Positions 47,915 to 57,150 of a DNA stretch of 64,000 nucleotides are shown here, piece after piece; position 1 is the stretch's first letter, and every line of letters starts with the position of its first letter. A program made the translations under genes and the position numbers. Source of the DNA: Rhizobium subbaraonis (GTDB lineage: Bacteria > Pseudomonadota > Alphaproteobacteria > Rhizobiales > Rhizobiaceae); the NCBI RefSeq assembly GCF_900220975.1, contig NZ_OBQD01000004.1:245234-309233 (forward strand), read 5' to 3'. The notes beneath the pieces were generated by a model. It had not been told where the DNA came from. It searched no databases and worked only from the letters and a program-made list of their open reading frames with translations.

Positions 47915-49438
47915 CTATTCGATATCGAAGGAGACGCCCTGTGCCAGCGGCAGGGCCTTCGAGTAGTTCACGGTGTTGGTCGCGCGGCGCATGTAGGCGC
48001 GCCACGCGTCCGAACCGGATTCGCGGCCACCGCCGGTCTCCTTCTCGCCGCCGAACGCGCCGCCGATCTCAGCACCCGAGGTGCCGATGTTGACATTGGC
48101 GATGCCGCAGTCGGAGCCGTCGGCAGACAGGAAGCGCTCGGCCTCCTGCATGTTGAGGGTGAAGATCGAGGACGACAGTCCGGCTGCGACGGCGTTGTGG
48201 TCTTCCAGGGCCTGGTCGAAGTCGGAATACTTCATGACATAGAGGATCGGCGCGAAGGTCTCTTCGAGAACCGGGCCGGCCTGGCTCGGCATTTCGACGA
48301 TTGCCGGCTTGACGTAGTAGGCGGTGTCCTTTCCGGCTTCTGCCACGCGGTTGCCGCCGACGACCTTGCCACCCTCGGCCTTGGCAGCTTCCAGCGCCTT
48401 CTGCATGTTGTCGAATGCCTGCTTGTCGACCAGCGGGCCGACGAGGGCCGTGGTCTCGAGCGGGTTGCCGACGGAGACGCTCTCATACGCCTTCTTCAGG
48501 CGCGGCACGAGCTGGTCGTAGACGCTGTCATGGACGAAGAGGCGGCGCAGCGTGGTGCAGCGCTGGCCGGCGGTGCCCATGGCGCCGAAGGCGATGGCGC
48601 GGAGCGCCATGTCGAGATCTGCCGACGGGCAGACGATGCCAGCATTGTTGCCGCCGAGCTCGAGGATCGAGCGGGCGAAGCGCTTGGCAAGCCGCGGGCC
48701 GACTTCCTTGCCCATGCGGGTGGAGCCGGTGGCCGAGACAAGCGCCACCTTCGGGTTGTCGACGAGTGCCTCGCCGATGGCGCGGTCGCCGATCAGGACC
48801 TGGCTCAGGTTCTTCGGCGCATCGCCGAAGCGGGCGATGGCGCGCTCCAGGATGGCCTGGCTGGCAAGCGCGGTCAGCGGCGTCTTCTCCGACGGCTTCC
48901 AGACGACCGGATTGCCGCAGACGAGCGCGAGCGCCGCGTTCCACGACCAGACGGCCACGGGGAAGTTGAAGGCCGAGATGATGCCGACGACGCCGAGCGG
49001 ATGCCAGGTTTCCATCATGCGGTGGCCGGGGCGTTCGGTTGCGATCGTCAGGCCGTAGAGCTGGCGGGAGAGACCGACGGCGAAATCGCAGATATCGATC
49101 ATTTCCTGAACTTCGCCGAGGCCTTCGGAGGGAATCTTGCCGGCCTCGATCGAGACGAGGCGGCCGAGATCGGCCTTGGCGGCGCGCAGTTCCTCACCGA
49201 GAAGCCGGACGAGTTCGCCGCGCTTGGGAGATGGAACGAGGCGCCAGGCCTTGAAGGCTTCGTGGGCGGCCTCGATCGCCTTGTCGGCATCGGCGGCCGA
49301 ATGGGTCTTCAGCTTGGCGATCTCATCGCCGGATACCGGGCTGAATGAGGCCATGTCGCCGCCCTGCCAGGCAGAGGCGGGTACGCCGAGCTTGTCGAGC
49401 AACTTGGCGGTTTCCTGTTTCACGTCGACCTTGGTCAT
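47915..49438 (-). CDS. amaB: Aldehyde dehydrogenase, AmaB/ALDH7 type (2-aminoadipate semialdehyde dehydrogenase)
   Basis: 507 residues. Catalytic Glu in LELGGNNAG (about 264-272) and nucleophile Cys in GTAGQRCTTLRRLFVH (about 298-313), plus the GSTRMGKEVG cofactor motif. The GNNAGIVCP variant and overall length point to the ALDH7/antiquitin branch, whose bacterial member AmaB oxidises 2-aminoadipate semialdehyde (in equilibrium with piperideine-6-carboxylate) to 2-aminoadipate. Lies between the aminotransferase and D-2-hydroxyglutarate dehydrogenase genes on one strand, consistent with a lysine operon. Confidence 0.88.
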   Translation of the reverse strand: MTKVDVKQETAKLLDKLGVPASAWQGGDMASFSPVSGDEIAKLKTHSAADADKAIEAAHEAFKAWRLVPSPKRGELVRLLGEELRAAKADLGRLVSIEAGKIPSEGLGEVQEMIDICDFAVGLSRQLYGLTIATERPGHRMMETWHPLGVVGIISAFNFPVAVWSWNAALALVCGNPVVWKPSEKTPLTALASQAILERAIARFGDAPKNLSQVLIGDRAIGEALVDNPKVALVSATGSTRMGKEVGPRLAKRFARSILELGGNNAGIVCPSADLDMALRAIAFGAMGTAGQRCTTLRRLFVHDSVYDQLVPRLKKAYESVSVGNPLETTALVGPLVDKQAFDNMQKALEAAKAEGGKVVGGNRVAEAGKDTAYYVKPAIVEMPSQAGPVLEETFAPILYVMKYSDFDQALEDHNAVAAGLSSSIFTLNMQEAERFLSADGSDCGIANVNIGTSGAEIGGAFGGEKETGGGRESGSDAWRAYMRRATNTVNYSKALPLAQGVSFDIE

Positions 49439-49495
49439 CGTCCTGTTCTCCGTTGTAAGTGTAGTTTGCAGGCGGTCCGCAGACCGCCCGTGTTC

Positions 49496-50914
49496 CTAGA
49501 AGGTGACGCAGCCGAGGGGAGCCGGTGATGTGATCGCCTTCAGCCCCTTGGCCAGCCGCCGGATCTCGTCCGGCGTGTAGCGGTCGTAGAAAACCTGGTT
49601 CTTGCGGCCGATCGCATGTTCCGCGCTGTAGCTGCCGCCGAAGTCCTCTACGGCCACCTTGAAGACCCATTCCCGCAACGCGCTTTCAAAGCCTTCATCG
49701 GCAAGGCGCGGATCGTCAGCGGGGACGACGAGATTGAAGTGTACGCCGCCGTCGCCGATATGGCCGAAGTCGCAGATCGTCACATCGGCAAAATGCGCCG
49801 GCATCTCGGCCTTCATGTGGTCGAGGAAGCGCATGATGTCGCCGCGGCGGAATGAAAGATCGAAGGCGATCAATCGCCCGCTATGCTTCACGCCCTCCGA
49901 CAGTGCATGACGCAGCGCCCACATCTCGTGGGGCGGACCGACAAACGCGTCGGCAAGCGGCGCGTCCTCGCGCTCCCAGATCGCGGCCAGCACCTCCTCC
50001 AGCACCGCGTCCAGCAGTTGCTCCCCCTCGCGCGGCGGCGAGGTGCGGGAGATTTCCGCCAGGATGACGAAATCCGGGACGATGCCGCCCTGAAAAGGAT
50101 TTCGCAGCGAGGGGGCGTGGGCAAGCGCGGCTTCGACCGCATTTTTCGACATGCCTTCGAAGGCGGAGAGGTAGCTGCCGAGGGCGTCTTCCATCGCCAC
50201 CAGCAAATCGGGAACGCGATCGGCCGCATCCGGCACGAGGAAGGCGGTGGCGGTCTGGCGCGGCAGGGGCTCAAGGTTCAGCACGCATTCGGTGACGATG
50301 CCGAAGGCGCCGGAGGTGCCGATGAACAGCTGTTTCCAGTCGACGCCGGTATTGTTCTTGCGCAGCCCGGAGCCGAGATCAAGCACCGTGCCGTCTTCGT
50401 CGGCGAGCACGACCGTAAGCCCCAGCGTGTTGCGGCGCACGTCGCCATAACGCAGGAAACGCGAGCCGCCAGTGTTCGTGGCGATCATCCCCCCCAGGCG
50501 CGGGTCCGCGCCGAGGTCGATCGGAAAGAACAGGCCGGCCTGTTCCAGGCGCTGGTTGACGTCCGAAAGGCGCAAGCCCGCGCCGGCGGCCAATGTCCTG
50601 TTCACCCGGTCCAGTGCGAAGGGGGCGGTGAGGCGGTCGAGGCTGAGGATGCCTTCCTGGCCCGAACTGTCGGGCGTGGAGCCGGAGACGAGGCCGGTAT
50701 TGCCGGACTGCGGCACGAGCGCAATGCCGTTTTTCACGCAGTAGGACACGACGGCGGAGGTCTCCTGCGTCGAGGCGGGGCGCGCGACGAAGGCGGCGCG
50801 ACCCTTGTCGTAGCGCGCCCCGGCCTCGTAGGCTGCCATGTCGGAAGGCTCGGTGAGAAGACCCTTCTCGCCGAGGAGCGCCCTGAGCGTCTCGATATGG
50901 TTTGCGTCGATCAT
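49496..50914 (-). CDS. FAD-linked oxidase, probable D-2-hydroxyglutarate dehydrogenase
   Basis: 472 residues from ATG 50914 (MIDANHIETLR), 10 bases after the HglS stop. The N-terminal FAD_binding_4 domain contains PQSGNTGLVSGS (about 77-88) and GGMIATNTGGSRFLRYG (about 140-156); the C-terminal FAD-oxidase domain has CDFGHIGDGGVHFNLV (about 381-396), the metal/substrate His region of D-2-hydroxy acid dehydrogenases. The close link with the HglS gene makes D-2-hydroxyglutarate, the HglS product, the most likely substrate, giving 2-oxoglutarate. D-lactate is the main alternative. Confidence 0.88.
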   Translation of the reverse strand: MIDANHIETLRALLGEKGLLTEPSDMAAYEAGARYDKGRAAFVARPASTQETSAVVSYCVKNGIALVPQSGNTGLVSGSTPDSSGQEGILSLDRLTAPFALDRVNRTLAAGAGLRLSDVNQRLEQAGLFFPIDLGADPRLGGMIATNTGGSRFLRYGDVRRNTLGLTVVLADEDGTVLDLGSGLRKNNTGVDWKQLFIGTSGAFGIVTECVLNLEPLPRQTATAFLVPDAADRVPDLLVAMEDALGSYLSAFEGMSKNAVEAALAHAPSLRNPFQGGIVPDFVILAEISRTSPPREGEQLLDAVLEEVLAAIWEREDAPLADAFVGPPHEMWALRHALSEGVKHSGRLIAFDLSFRRGDIMRFLDHMKAEMPAHFADVTICDFGHIGDGGVHFNLVVPADDPRLADEGFESALREWVFKVAVEDFGGSYSAEHAIGRKNQVFYDRYTPDEIRRLAKGLKAITSPAPLGCVTF

Positions 50915-50924
50915 CGGCCGACCG

Positions 50925-52322
50925 TTACTCCGCGGCGTCCGCCATGCCGGCAGCGCCAAGGCACACTTCAATAGAGGCCTTTTCAATGCCGGCATAGTGG
51001 GCGAACTCGTCAAGCACGCCGGCGCCGAGGTCGCGCTCGAACATCACCTGGTTGGGGCTTGCGACAAATTCCTGCGCCGCCTCGTCGCCGAGATTGGACT
51101 GGAAGATGCCGGCAGCGGAAACGGGCAGGAAGTCCTCGTAGACGATCGGGTCGAACTGCACGTGGCCGGCTGCGATCAGCGCCTCGATGTCGTCTCCGGC
51201 GATCCTGCCGGCGCGGCCCTTCTCGGTGAGCGAATAGGTGAAATAGCCAAGGCCCGCCTTGCGAATCTCGTTCCAGTCGTCCGGGAAGGCTTCAAAGACG
51301 CTCGCCAGCGCCGCTTCGTATTCTGCGGCATTGGATCCGTCGGCTGCGGGACGGGCGATGGCGCGCGTATCGTTCAGCAGCTTGTCGTAGAGCGCGCGAC
51401 CCTTCGGCGTAAGCGCGATGCCGCGCTGCTCGATCTCACCGAAGCGCGCGGTGTGCGAGCCGGCCTTCCATTCGCCGCCCTCGCCGATGAACGACACCGG
51501 CTCTTCCAGCGCCTTGAACGACGTCTGGCGCAGCAGGATCGGACACTTGCGGGTCGGAGGGCCTTCGACGACCGCCTTGGGTGCAATTCCGGCGCCCGGC
51601 ATCCGCGCCTGCACCTTGTCGATATCCAGCGTACGCGGGGTCAAATGGTTGATGTGCGGGCCCTTGAAGGATACGACGTCGGCGATCAGGCGATGAGCGT
51701 CGTGCAGGCGCTTGTACAGGTCGGCGCTGACGATTGCCCGGTCATGCCAGCGGAAAGTCTCCAGCACTTCGCCGACGAAGGCCTCCGCATCAACAGCGTC
51801 CAGCCCGCCGTCCTTTTCGGCCTTCTCGACCAGCTCGACGGCGCGGTCGGTAAAGATCCTCCGCCCCGCCAGGACTTCGGAGGCTTGCGCGCGCAGCGCT
51901 TCGTCGGCGATCAGGTCAAGCCGCAGCAGCGATGTGAAGACCCGGAAGGGATTTCGCTTCAGTGCCGCGTCGCCGACCGGGCGGAACGCGGTGGAGTGAA
52001 CCGGAACGCCGGCGGTCGAGAGGTCATAGTAGCCGACCGGGTACATACCCATCACGTCAAAGACGCGACGCATCATCGAAAGCTCCGCCGGCGTGCCGAG
52101 GCGGATGGCCCCATGGCGTTCCTCGGAGATGCGCTCAAGCGAATCGGTCGCTTCAAGGCGGGCTTGCAGGTGCGGATCGGCCGCCAGCGTTTCCTCGTTG
52201 ACGCGCGCGACCAGCGCCATCAGCGTGCCGTAGGCCGGGACTTCGTCGCGGTACATGGCCGACATGGAGGCGGAGAATGCCGAGCGGATGTCGTCGGCGG
52301 AGGTATGTATTCTTTCTTTCAT
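50925..52322 (-). CDS. hglS: 2-oxoadipate dioxygenase/decarboxylase (2-hydroxyglutarate synthase, HglS/YdcJ family)
   Basis: 465 residues, the size of the HglS/YdcJ (DUF1338) family. Candidate iron ligands: His in PVHSTAFRP (about 128), His of GPHINHLTPRTLD (about 234-246) and Glu in RFGEIEQRG (about 299). The family, a vicinal-oxygen-chelate-like fold, converts 2-oxoadipate and O2 to D-2-hydroxyglutarate and CO2 in pseudomonad lysine catabolism. Here it starts an operon with the presumed D-2-hydroxyglutarate dehydrogenase, which supports the same role. It is divergent from a LysR regulator. Confidence 0.87.
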   Translation of the reverse strand: MKERIHTSADDIRSAFSASMSAMYRDEVPAYGTLMALVARVNEETLAADPHLQARLEATDSLERISEERHGAIRLGTPAELSMMRRVFDVMGMYPVGYYDLSTAGVPVHSTAFRPVGDAALKRNPFRVFTSLLRLDLIADEALRAQASEVLAGRRIFTDRAVELVEKAEKDGGLDAVDAEAFVGEVLETFRWHDRAIVSADLYKRLHDAHRLIADVVSFKGPHINHLTPRTLDIDKVQARMPGAGIAPKAVVEGPPTRKCPILLRQTSFKALEEPVSFIGEGGEWKAGSHTARFGEIEQRGIALTPKGRALYDKLLNDTRAIARPAADGSNAAEYEAALASVFEAFPDDWNEIRKAGLGYFTYSLTEKGRAGRIAGDDIEALIAAGHVQFDPIVYEDFLPVSAAGIFQSNLGDEAAQEFVASPNQVMFERDLGAGVLDEFAHYAGIEKASIEVCLGAAGMADAAE

Positions 52323-52493
52323 GGCGGCCCGTCTCGTCTCGATATTACGCAGTTCCGGATGGAAAACAGCTTCACACTTTTCCTGGAATTGCTCTACAAG
52401 GGGCGAGGGCCCCGATCATTCTTAAAATGGATCATACCGGATCGGAACGCCGATTGATCGCGCATGTTTTGACTGGGTTGATGCGAGAGCCGA

Positions 52494-53387
52494 ATGAAGT
52501 TGAGCCGCAGGCTGATCCCCGACGTGACCACGCTGCAGGCGTTCGAGTGTGCTGCGCGCCATGGCAGCTTCACGCAGGCGGCCAATGAGCTGAACCTCAC
52601 CCAGAGCGCGGTCAGCCGGCAGATCAAGGACCTGGAAGAGCAGCTCGGCGTGCTTCTGTTCGAGCGCGTACGCCAGCGCGTCGTCCTTTCGGAAGACGGG
52701 CGCCGGTTCCTGCCCGAGGTGCGAAAGCTGCTGCACCAGACGGAAGAGACGATGCTGCGCGCCATGTCGGCGGCTCGCTCGGACCACAGCCTCACCATCG
52801 CCACGCTTCCGACCTTCGGCAGCCGCTGGCTGACCCCGCGCATCCCGGCGTTCCTTAAGAGATACCCGGGCACGGTGCTCAATGTCGCCTCGCGTTCGGC
52901 CCCCTTCGACTTCGACGAGGAGAGTTTCGACCTCGCCATCCATTATGGCCAGCCGGTCTGGGCGCGGGCCACCTGCTCCTATCTCTGCAGCGAGGTGATC
53001 CTGCCCGCGGCCAGCCCGGAGCTTCTGCAGCACTGGCGGCTGAGCGAGCCGAAGGATCTCGAGGCGGCGCCGCTGATGCATCTGGCCACGCGGCCGAAGC
53101 TTTGGGCCCAATGGTTCGAGATCAATGGCGGGGCGACCGAGACGGCCTACCGGGGCCATCGCTTCGACCAGTTCTCCATGGTGATCGAGGCGGCAGTGGC
53201 GGGCCTGGGCTTTGCGCTCCTGCCGCGCTACCTGATCGAGCAGGAACTGGCGACCGGCCGACTTGCCGTCGTCTTTGACCGGCCGATGCAGACCGACAAC
53301 AGCTATTATCTCGTCGTGCCCGAAGGAAAGCTCGAAAACTCGCTGAGCCAGGCCTTTCGTGCCTGGATCGCGACCGAGGTCAATTGA
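52494..53387 (+). CDS. LysR-family regulator (GcvA-like)
   Basis: 297 residues. N-terminal winged helix (AARHGSFTQAANELNLTQSAVSRQIKDLEEQLG, about 19-51) with the LysR dimer helix after it, and a periplasmic-binding-like effector domain (about 90-295). Divergent from hglS across a 171-base region that has GATCAT at 52414-52419 and 52430-52435 and an ATT-n5-AAT-like core, compatible with a LysR site. It probably controls hglS and perhaps the downstream amaA-like oxidase in response to a lysine breakdown product (inference). Confidence 0.9.
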   Translation: MKLSRRLIPDVTTLQAFECAARHGSFTQAANELNLTQSAVSRQIKDLEEQLGVLLFERVRQRVVLSEDGRRFLPEVRKLLHQTEETMLRAMSAARSDHSLTIATLPTFGSRWLTPRIPAFLKRYPGTVLNVASRSAPFDFDEESFDLAIHYGQPVWARATCSYLCSEVILPAASPELLQHWRLSEPKDLEAAPLMHLATRPKLWAQWFEINGGATETAYRGHRFDQFSMVIEAAVAGLGFALLPRYLIEQELATGRLAVVFDRPMQTDNSYYLVVPEGKLENSLSQAFRAWIATEVN

Positions 53388-53514
53388 GCGGCGCCAAGAG
53401 CCCCTGGATTCATTCGCAAGGTGAATGACCCGGTGCCGAAACAGCACTTTCCTCCTTGCCGGCAATGGGGGAATGTGCCGCCATCCCGAACTCGTCCATT
53501 GAAGAAGACAACCC

Positions 53515-54798
53515 ATGCAGAACGATCCCCGCTCCCACGGCCTTTGGGAACTGACCGCGCCGCCCGCGCCGCCCACGCTGGCCCTCTCCGGTCCGGCCGA
53601 GGCGGATGTCGTGATCGTCGGCGGGGGGTTCACCGGCTTTTCGGCGGCGCTTCATCTCGCCGAGCGCGGGACAAAGGTGGTTCTGCTGGAGGGCAAGGAA
53701 ATCGGCTTCGGCGGCTCGGGCCGCAATGTGGGGCTCGTCAATGCCGGCATGTGGACGATGCCCGACGATCTTCCCGGCGTCCTTGGCCAGCTCTACGGCG
53801 ATCGCCTGCTCGATCTCCTCGGCAACGCCCCGAAGCTCGTGTTCGAGCTTGTGCAGAAGCATGCGATCGAATGCGAGATCAATCCCGTCGGAACGCTGCA
53901 TTGTGCGATCGGCAAATCCGGCCTGGAAGAACTGCAGGCGCGGGCCGAGCAGTGGTCGCGCCGCGGCGCGCCGGTGACGCTGCTGGACGCGGCGGAGACG
54001 GCACGGCGGGTCGGCACCGACGCCTATACCGGAGCCCTCCTGGACAGGCGTGCGGGCACGATCCAGCCGCTCGCCTATGTCCGAGGGCTGGCGAAAGCTG
54101 CGATCGCGGCCGGCGCCCACGTTTATTCGTCAAGCCCCGTGACGGGAGCAGAGCGTTCCGGCAAGCGCTGGACGGTCAATACCGACAGGGGATCGGTGAC
54201 CGCGGACTGGGTGATCGTAGCGACCAACGCCTATACGGTCGCGCCCTGGGCCGAGGTGCGTGCGGAGCTCGTCCATCTGCCTTACTTCAATTTCGCCACG
54301 AAACCGCTGTCGCCTGAATTGCAGAAGAAGATCCTGCCGGGACGGGAGGGTGCGTGGGATACGGCGGAGATCCTCTCCTCCTATCGCTACGACAAGCTCG
54401 GCCGACTCGTTTTCGGCAGCGTCGGCGCGCTGCGGGGCACCGGCATCGCGATCCACAAGGCCTGGGCGCGCCGGTCGCTGAAGAAGCTGTTTCCCGAGAT
54501 CGGCGAGGTCGAGTTCGAGGCCGAATGGTACGGCAAGATAGGCATGACCGTCGACAACCTGCCGCGCTTCCATCGCCTTGCCCAGAATGTGATCGGGTTT
54601 TCCGGCTATAACGGCCGCGGCATCGCGCCAGGGACGGTGTTCGGCAAAGTGCTGGCCCGCCACATTGCCGGCGAGATCGTGGAGGGCGACCTGCCACTGC
54701 CGGTCACCGAGCCGATTGCACAATCCTTCCGCCCCATTCGTGAAGGCTATTACGAGGTCGGTGCGCAACTGGCGCATCTGGTCCAGGCGCGGGTCTGA
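53515..54798 (+). CDS. FAD-dependent oxidoreductase, AmaA-like (L-pipecolate oxidase family)
   Basis: 427 residues. N-terminal FAD motif VVIVGGGFTGFSAALHLAERG (about 30-50), the FGGSGRNVGLVNAGMW signature (about 65-80) and a C-terminal GYNGRGIAPGTVFG loop. This matches the DAO-family branch that includes AmaA, the L-pipecolate oxidase of pseudomonad D-lysine catabolism, whose product, piperideine-6-carboxylate, is the substrate of the AmaB-type enzyme encoded nearby. It follows the LysR gene by 127 bases. Oxidation of pipecolate is therefore the leading guess; another secondary amine is possible. Confidence 0.8.
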   Translation: MQNDPRSHGLWELTAPPAPPTLALSGPAEADVVIVGGGFTGFSAALHLAERGTKVVLLEGKEIGFGGSGRNVGLVNAGMWTMPDDLPGVLGQLYGDRLLDLLGNAPKLVFELVQKHAIECEINPVGTLHCAIGKSGLEELQARAEQWSRRGAPVTLLDAAETARRVGTDAYTGALLDRRAGTIQPLAYVRGLAKAAIAAGAHVYSSSPVTGAERSGKRWTVNTDRGSVTADWVIVATNAYTVAPWAEVRAELVHLPYFNFATKPLSPELQKKILPGREGAWDTAEILSSYRYDKLGRLVFGSVGALRGTGIAIHKAWARRSLKKLFPEIGEVEFEAEWYGKIGMTVDNLPRFHRLAQNVIGFSGYNGRGIAPGTVFGKVLARHIAGEIVEGDLPLPVTEPIAQSFRPIREGYYEVGAQLAHLVQARV

Positions 54799-54823
54799 GC
54801 GCACTGTAAGAAGGTTCGAAAGG

Positions 54824-54860
54824 AAGGCCCGCGCTTGGGAGGAAGCGCGGGCCTTCTTGT
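54824..54860. terminator. Strong hairpin terminator between convergent genes
   Basis: AAGGCCCGCGCTT (54824-54836) pairs perfectly with AAGCGCGGGCCTT (54843-54855) around a six-base loop, followed by CTTGTTT. It is 25 bases after the amaA-like stop and 19 bases beyond the end of the opposite MFS gene, so it can serve both. Confidence 0.85.
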
Positions 54861-54879
54861 TTGCTTGCGGTGTGCTTGC

Positions 54880-56076
54880 TCAGCGCGTCGGCAGGCGCGG
54901 CAGGAAGATGGTCAGGATGCCGAGCAGCGGCATGTAGGAGCAGACGCGGTAGACGAAGTCGATGCCATGGGTGTCGGCGAAGACGCCAAGCGCTGCCGCG
55001 CCAAGGCCGCCCGCGCCGAAGGCGAAGCCGAAGAAGACGCCGGCGATCAGCCCGACCCGACCCGGCACCAGCTCCTGCGCGAAGACGACGATGGCCGAAA
55101 AGGCGGAGGAGAAGATCAGCCCGATCAGCACCGTCAGCACGCCCGTCCAGAAGAGGTTGGCATAGGGCATGATGAGCGCGAAGGGGATGACGCCGAGAAT
55201 GGAGAACCAGATGACGAAGCGCGCACCGAAGCGGTCGCCGATCGGTCCGCCGAGGAAGACGCCGGCTGCGGATGCGCCGAGGAAGAGGAAGAGCATCAGC
55301 TGGGCTTCCTGCACCGTCAGACCGAAGCGTCCGATCGTGTAAAAAGTGAAATAGCTTCCGATCGAGGACAGGTAGACGTTCTTCGTCGTCGTCAGCAGGA
55401 CGAGCACGGTGAGCGCCCAGGCGACGCGGCCCCTTGGCAGCGGAAGTTCACGGCTGACGGGCGGGCGGCTTGCCAAGCGCAGGCGCTCTTCGGCGTACCA
55501 CCGGCCGACCCAGGTCAGAATGACCATGCCGAGCATGGCCGCGACGGAGAACCATGCAACGCTCGTCTGGCCGAAGGGCAGCACGATGAACGCCGCAAGC
55601 AGCGGGCCGAGCGCCGTTCCGGCGTTGCCGCCGACCTGGAACATGGATTGAGCAAGGCCGTGGCGGCCGCCGGAGGCGGAGCGGGCAATGCGCGAGGATT
55701 CCGGATGGAACACCGCCGAGCCGAAGCCGATCAGGCAGGCGCCGAGCACGAGCACGGGGAAGGAGTGCGCATAGGCGAGGAAGAACAGCCCGAAAAACGT
55801 GCTGCCCATGCCGAGCGGCAGCGAGAAGGGTATCGGCCAGCGATCCGTCACCATGCCCACCACCGGCTGCAGCAGCGACGCTGTCACCTGGAACGCCATG
55901 GTCAGCAGGCCGATCTGGACGAAGTCGAGCGAATAGTTGTCCTTCAGCAGCGGATAGAGGGACGTCAGCAGCGACTGCATGATGTCGTTCAGCATGTGGC
56001 AGATGCTGACGGCGACGATGATGGAGAAACTGGTTCGCGCGACATGAGCCTGCGCGACGGGTACGGCCGTCGACAT
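54880..56076 (-). CDS. MFS transporter (fosmidomycin-resistance-like family)
   Basis: 398 residues from ATG 56076 (GAGG five bases upstream); an ATG at 56094 lacks a ribosome site. Twelve predicted membrane helices; the MFS signature appears as VGMVTDRWP after helix 2 and GGPIGDRFGARF after helix 8. The early HMLNDIMQSLLTSLYPLLKDNYSLDFVQIG stretch is characteristic of the FSR branch (drug or metabolite exporters). It is divergent from an AraC regulator gene, a common arrangement for regulated efflux. The exported compound is unknown. Confidence 0.87.
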   Translation of the reverse strand: MSTAVPVAQAHVARTSFSIIVAVSICHMLNDIMQSLLTSLYPLLKDNYSLDFVQIGLLTMAFQVTASLLQPVVGMVTDRWPIPFSLPLGMGSTFFGLFFLAYAHSFPVLVLGACLIGFGSAVFHPESSRIARSASGGRHGLAQSMFQVGGNAGTALGPLLAAFIVLPFGQTSVAWFSVAAMLGMVILTWVGRWYAEERLRLASRPPVSRELPLPRGRVAWALTVLVLLTTTKNVYLSSIGSYFTFYTIGRFGLTVQEAQLMLFLFLGASAAGVFLGGPIGDRFGARFVIWFSILGVIPFALIMPYANLFWTGVLTVLIGLIFSSAFSAIVVFAQELVPGRVGLIAGVFFGFAFGAGGLGAAALGVFADTHGIDFVYRVCSYMPLLGILTIFLPRLPTR

Positions 56077-56193
56077 GGAATCCTCGGTCCTCATTCAGAT
56101 TTGGTTATTGTGTTTCCTCAAGCCTCCCATAGCGTGATTGCGCACGGCCTGCTTTTGTGCTCTGGTCCAATTCTTTCGAGAGTGGGCCAAAAC

Positions 56194-57018
56194 ATGCAGA
56201 AGCTCGACCCGAAATTGCTGTCGACCCTGAATGACGACCATTTGCGCAATCTTTCGTGGATGGAGCAGTCCAATGCCGACGTGCTCGTTCACAGCAACGA
56301 GATTCCGCATGGGTATGTTGTGCCGGTGCACAGCCACCGGCGCACGCAGTTCCTGTGCGTCTTTGCCGGTGTGGTGCTCGTCGCCACAGCGCGGGGGCGT
56401 TGGATGATCCCGCCGGGACACGCGCTGCTGATCCCGCGCGGTCTGGAGCATTCGGTGGAAATGTACAGCGATGTGAGCATGCGCTCGGTCTACATTCTCT
56501 CTTCACACGGCCGGGCAGAGGCCACGGTTCCTGTCGTGCTGGAGGTCAGCGCGCTTGCTCATCATCTTCTGGCCGACGCCATCAGGCTGAAGGATGAGGA
56601 GGGGGATGGCCGCCGCGAGGATCTGGTGATGGCGCTGCTTCTGGACGAGATCGAAAGGCTCACCGAGCAGCCTCTGGGCCTGCCCTTTCCCGCCAGCGGG
56701 CGGCTTGCGGCGCTTTGCCGGGATTTCATCGAGCGCCCGGTGCCGGGGGCGAAGATCGACGACTGGGCCAAGCGGCTCAACATGAGCCGGCGCTCGTTCA
56801 CCCGGCTCTTCCGGGAGGAGACCGGCGTCAGCTTCGCCACCTGGCGACAGCAGGCCTGCATTTTCGCCTGCATGCCGCGCCTTGCGAACGGCGAAGCGGT
56901 GACGACGGTGGCGATCGACGCCGGCTATGAGAGCGTCCCAGCCTTCATCACCATGTTCAAGCGGATGCTCGGTGCATCCCCGCGGACCTATTTTACCGCC
57001 CGTCAGGCAGCTGTCTGA
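56194..57018 (+). CDS. AraC-family regulator with cupin sensor, divergent from the MFS exporter
   Basis: 274 residues. N-terminal cupin (about 25-115; VPVHSHRRTQFLCVFAG) and C-terminal AraC DNA-binding domain (about 180-265; RLNMSRRSFTRLFREETG and the ending AGYESVPAFITMFKRMLGASPRTYF). Start ATG 56194 has only a weak ribosome site. The 117-base divergent region with the MFS gene should hold the shared promoters; I saw no strong palindrome there. Probably an activator of the exporter, responding to the exported compound (inference). Confidence 0.88.
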   Translation: MQKLDPKLLSTLNDDHLRNLSWMEQSNADVLVHSNEIPHGYVVPVHSHRRTQFLCVFAGVVLVATARGRWMIPPGHALLIPRGLEHSVEMYSDVSMRSVYILSSHGRAEATVPVVLEVSALAHHLLADAIRLKDEEGDGRREDLVMALLLDEIERLTEQPLGLPFPASGRLAALCRDFIERPVPGAKIDDWAKRLNMSRRSFTRLFREETGVSFATWRQQACIFACMPRLANGEAVTTVAIDAGYESVPAFITMFKRMLGASPRTYFTARQAAV

Positions 57019-57150
57019 GCCCGTCGTCTCAAAAAGACAGGCCGACGACGCCCACAGGGCACTGTTCTTGGTCGACCTTTGAGATTAGGAAGAAGCTGCG
57101 GGACCCAGATCGGGCCGCAACCGGGAGCGCTGGCCGCACGGGGAGTGAGC

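Noticed and set aside
57040-57150. Cobalamin riboswitch upstream of cobF
   Set aside because: Only a CCGCAAC-like fragment is present; the B12 box and 3' half are missing before the GTG start.
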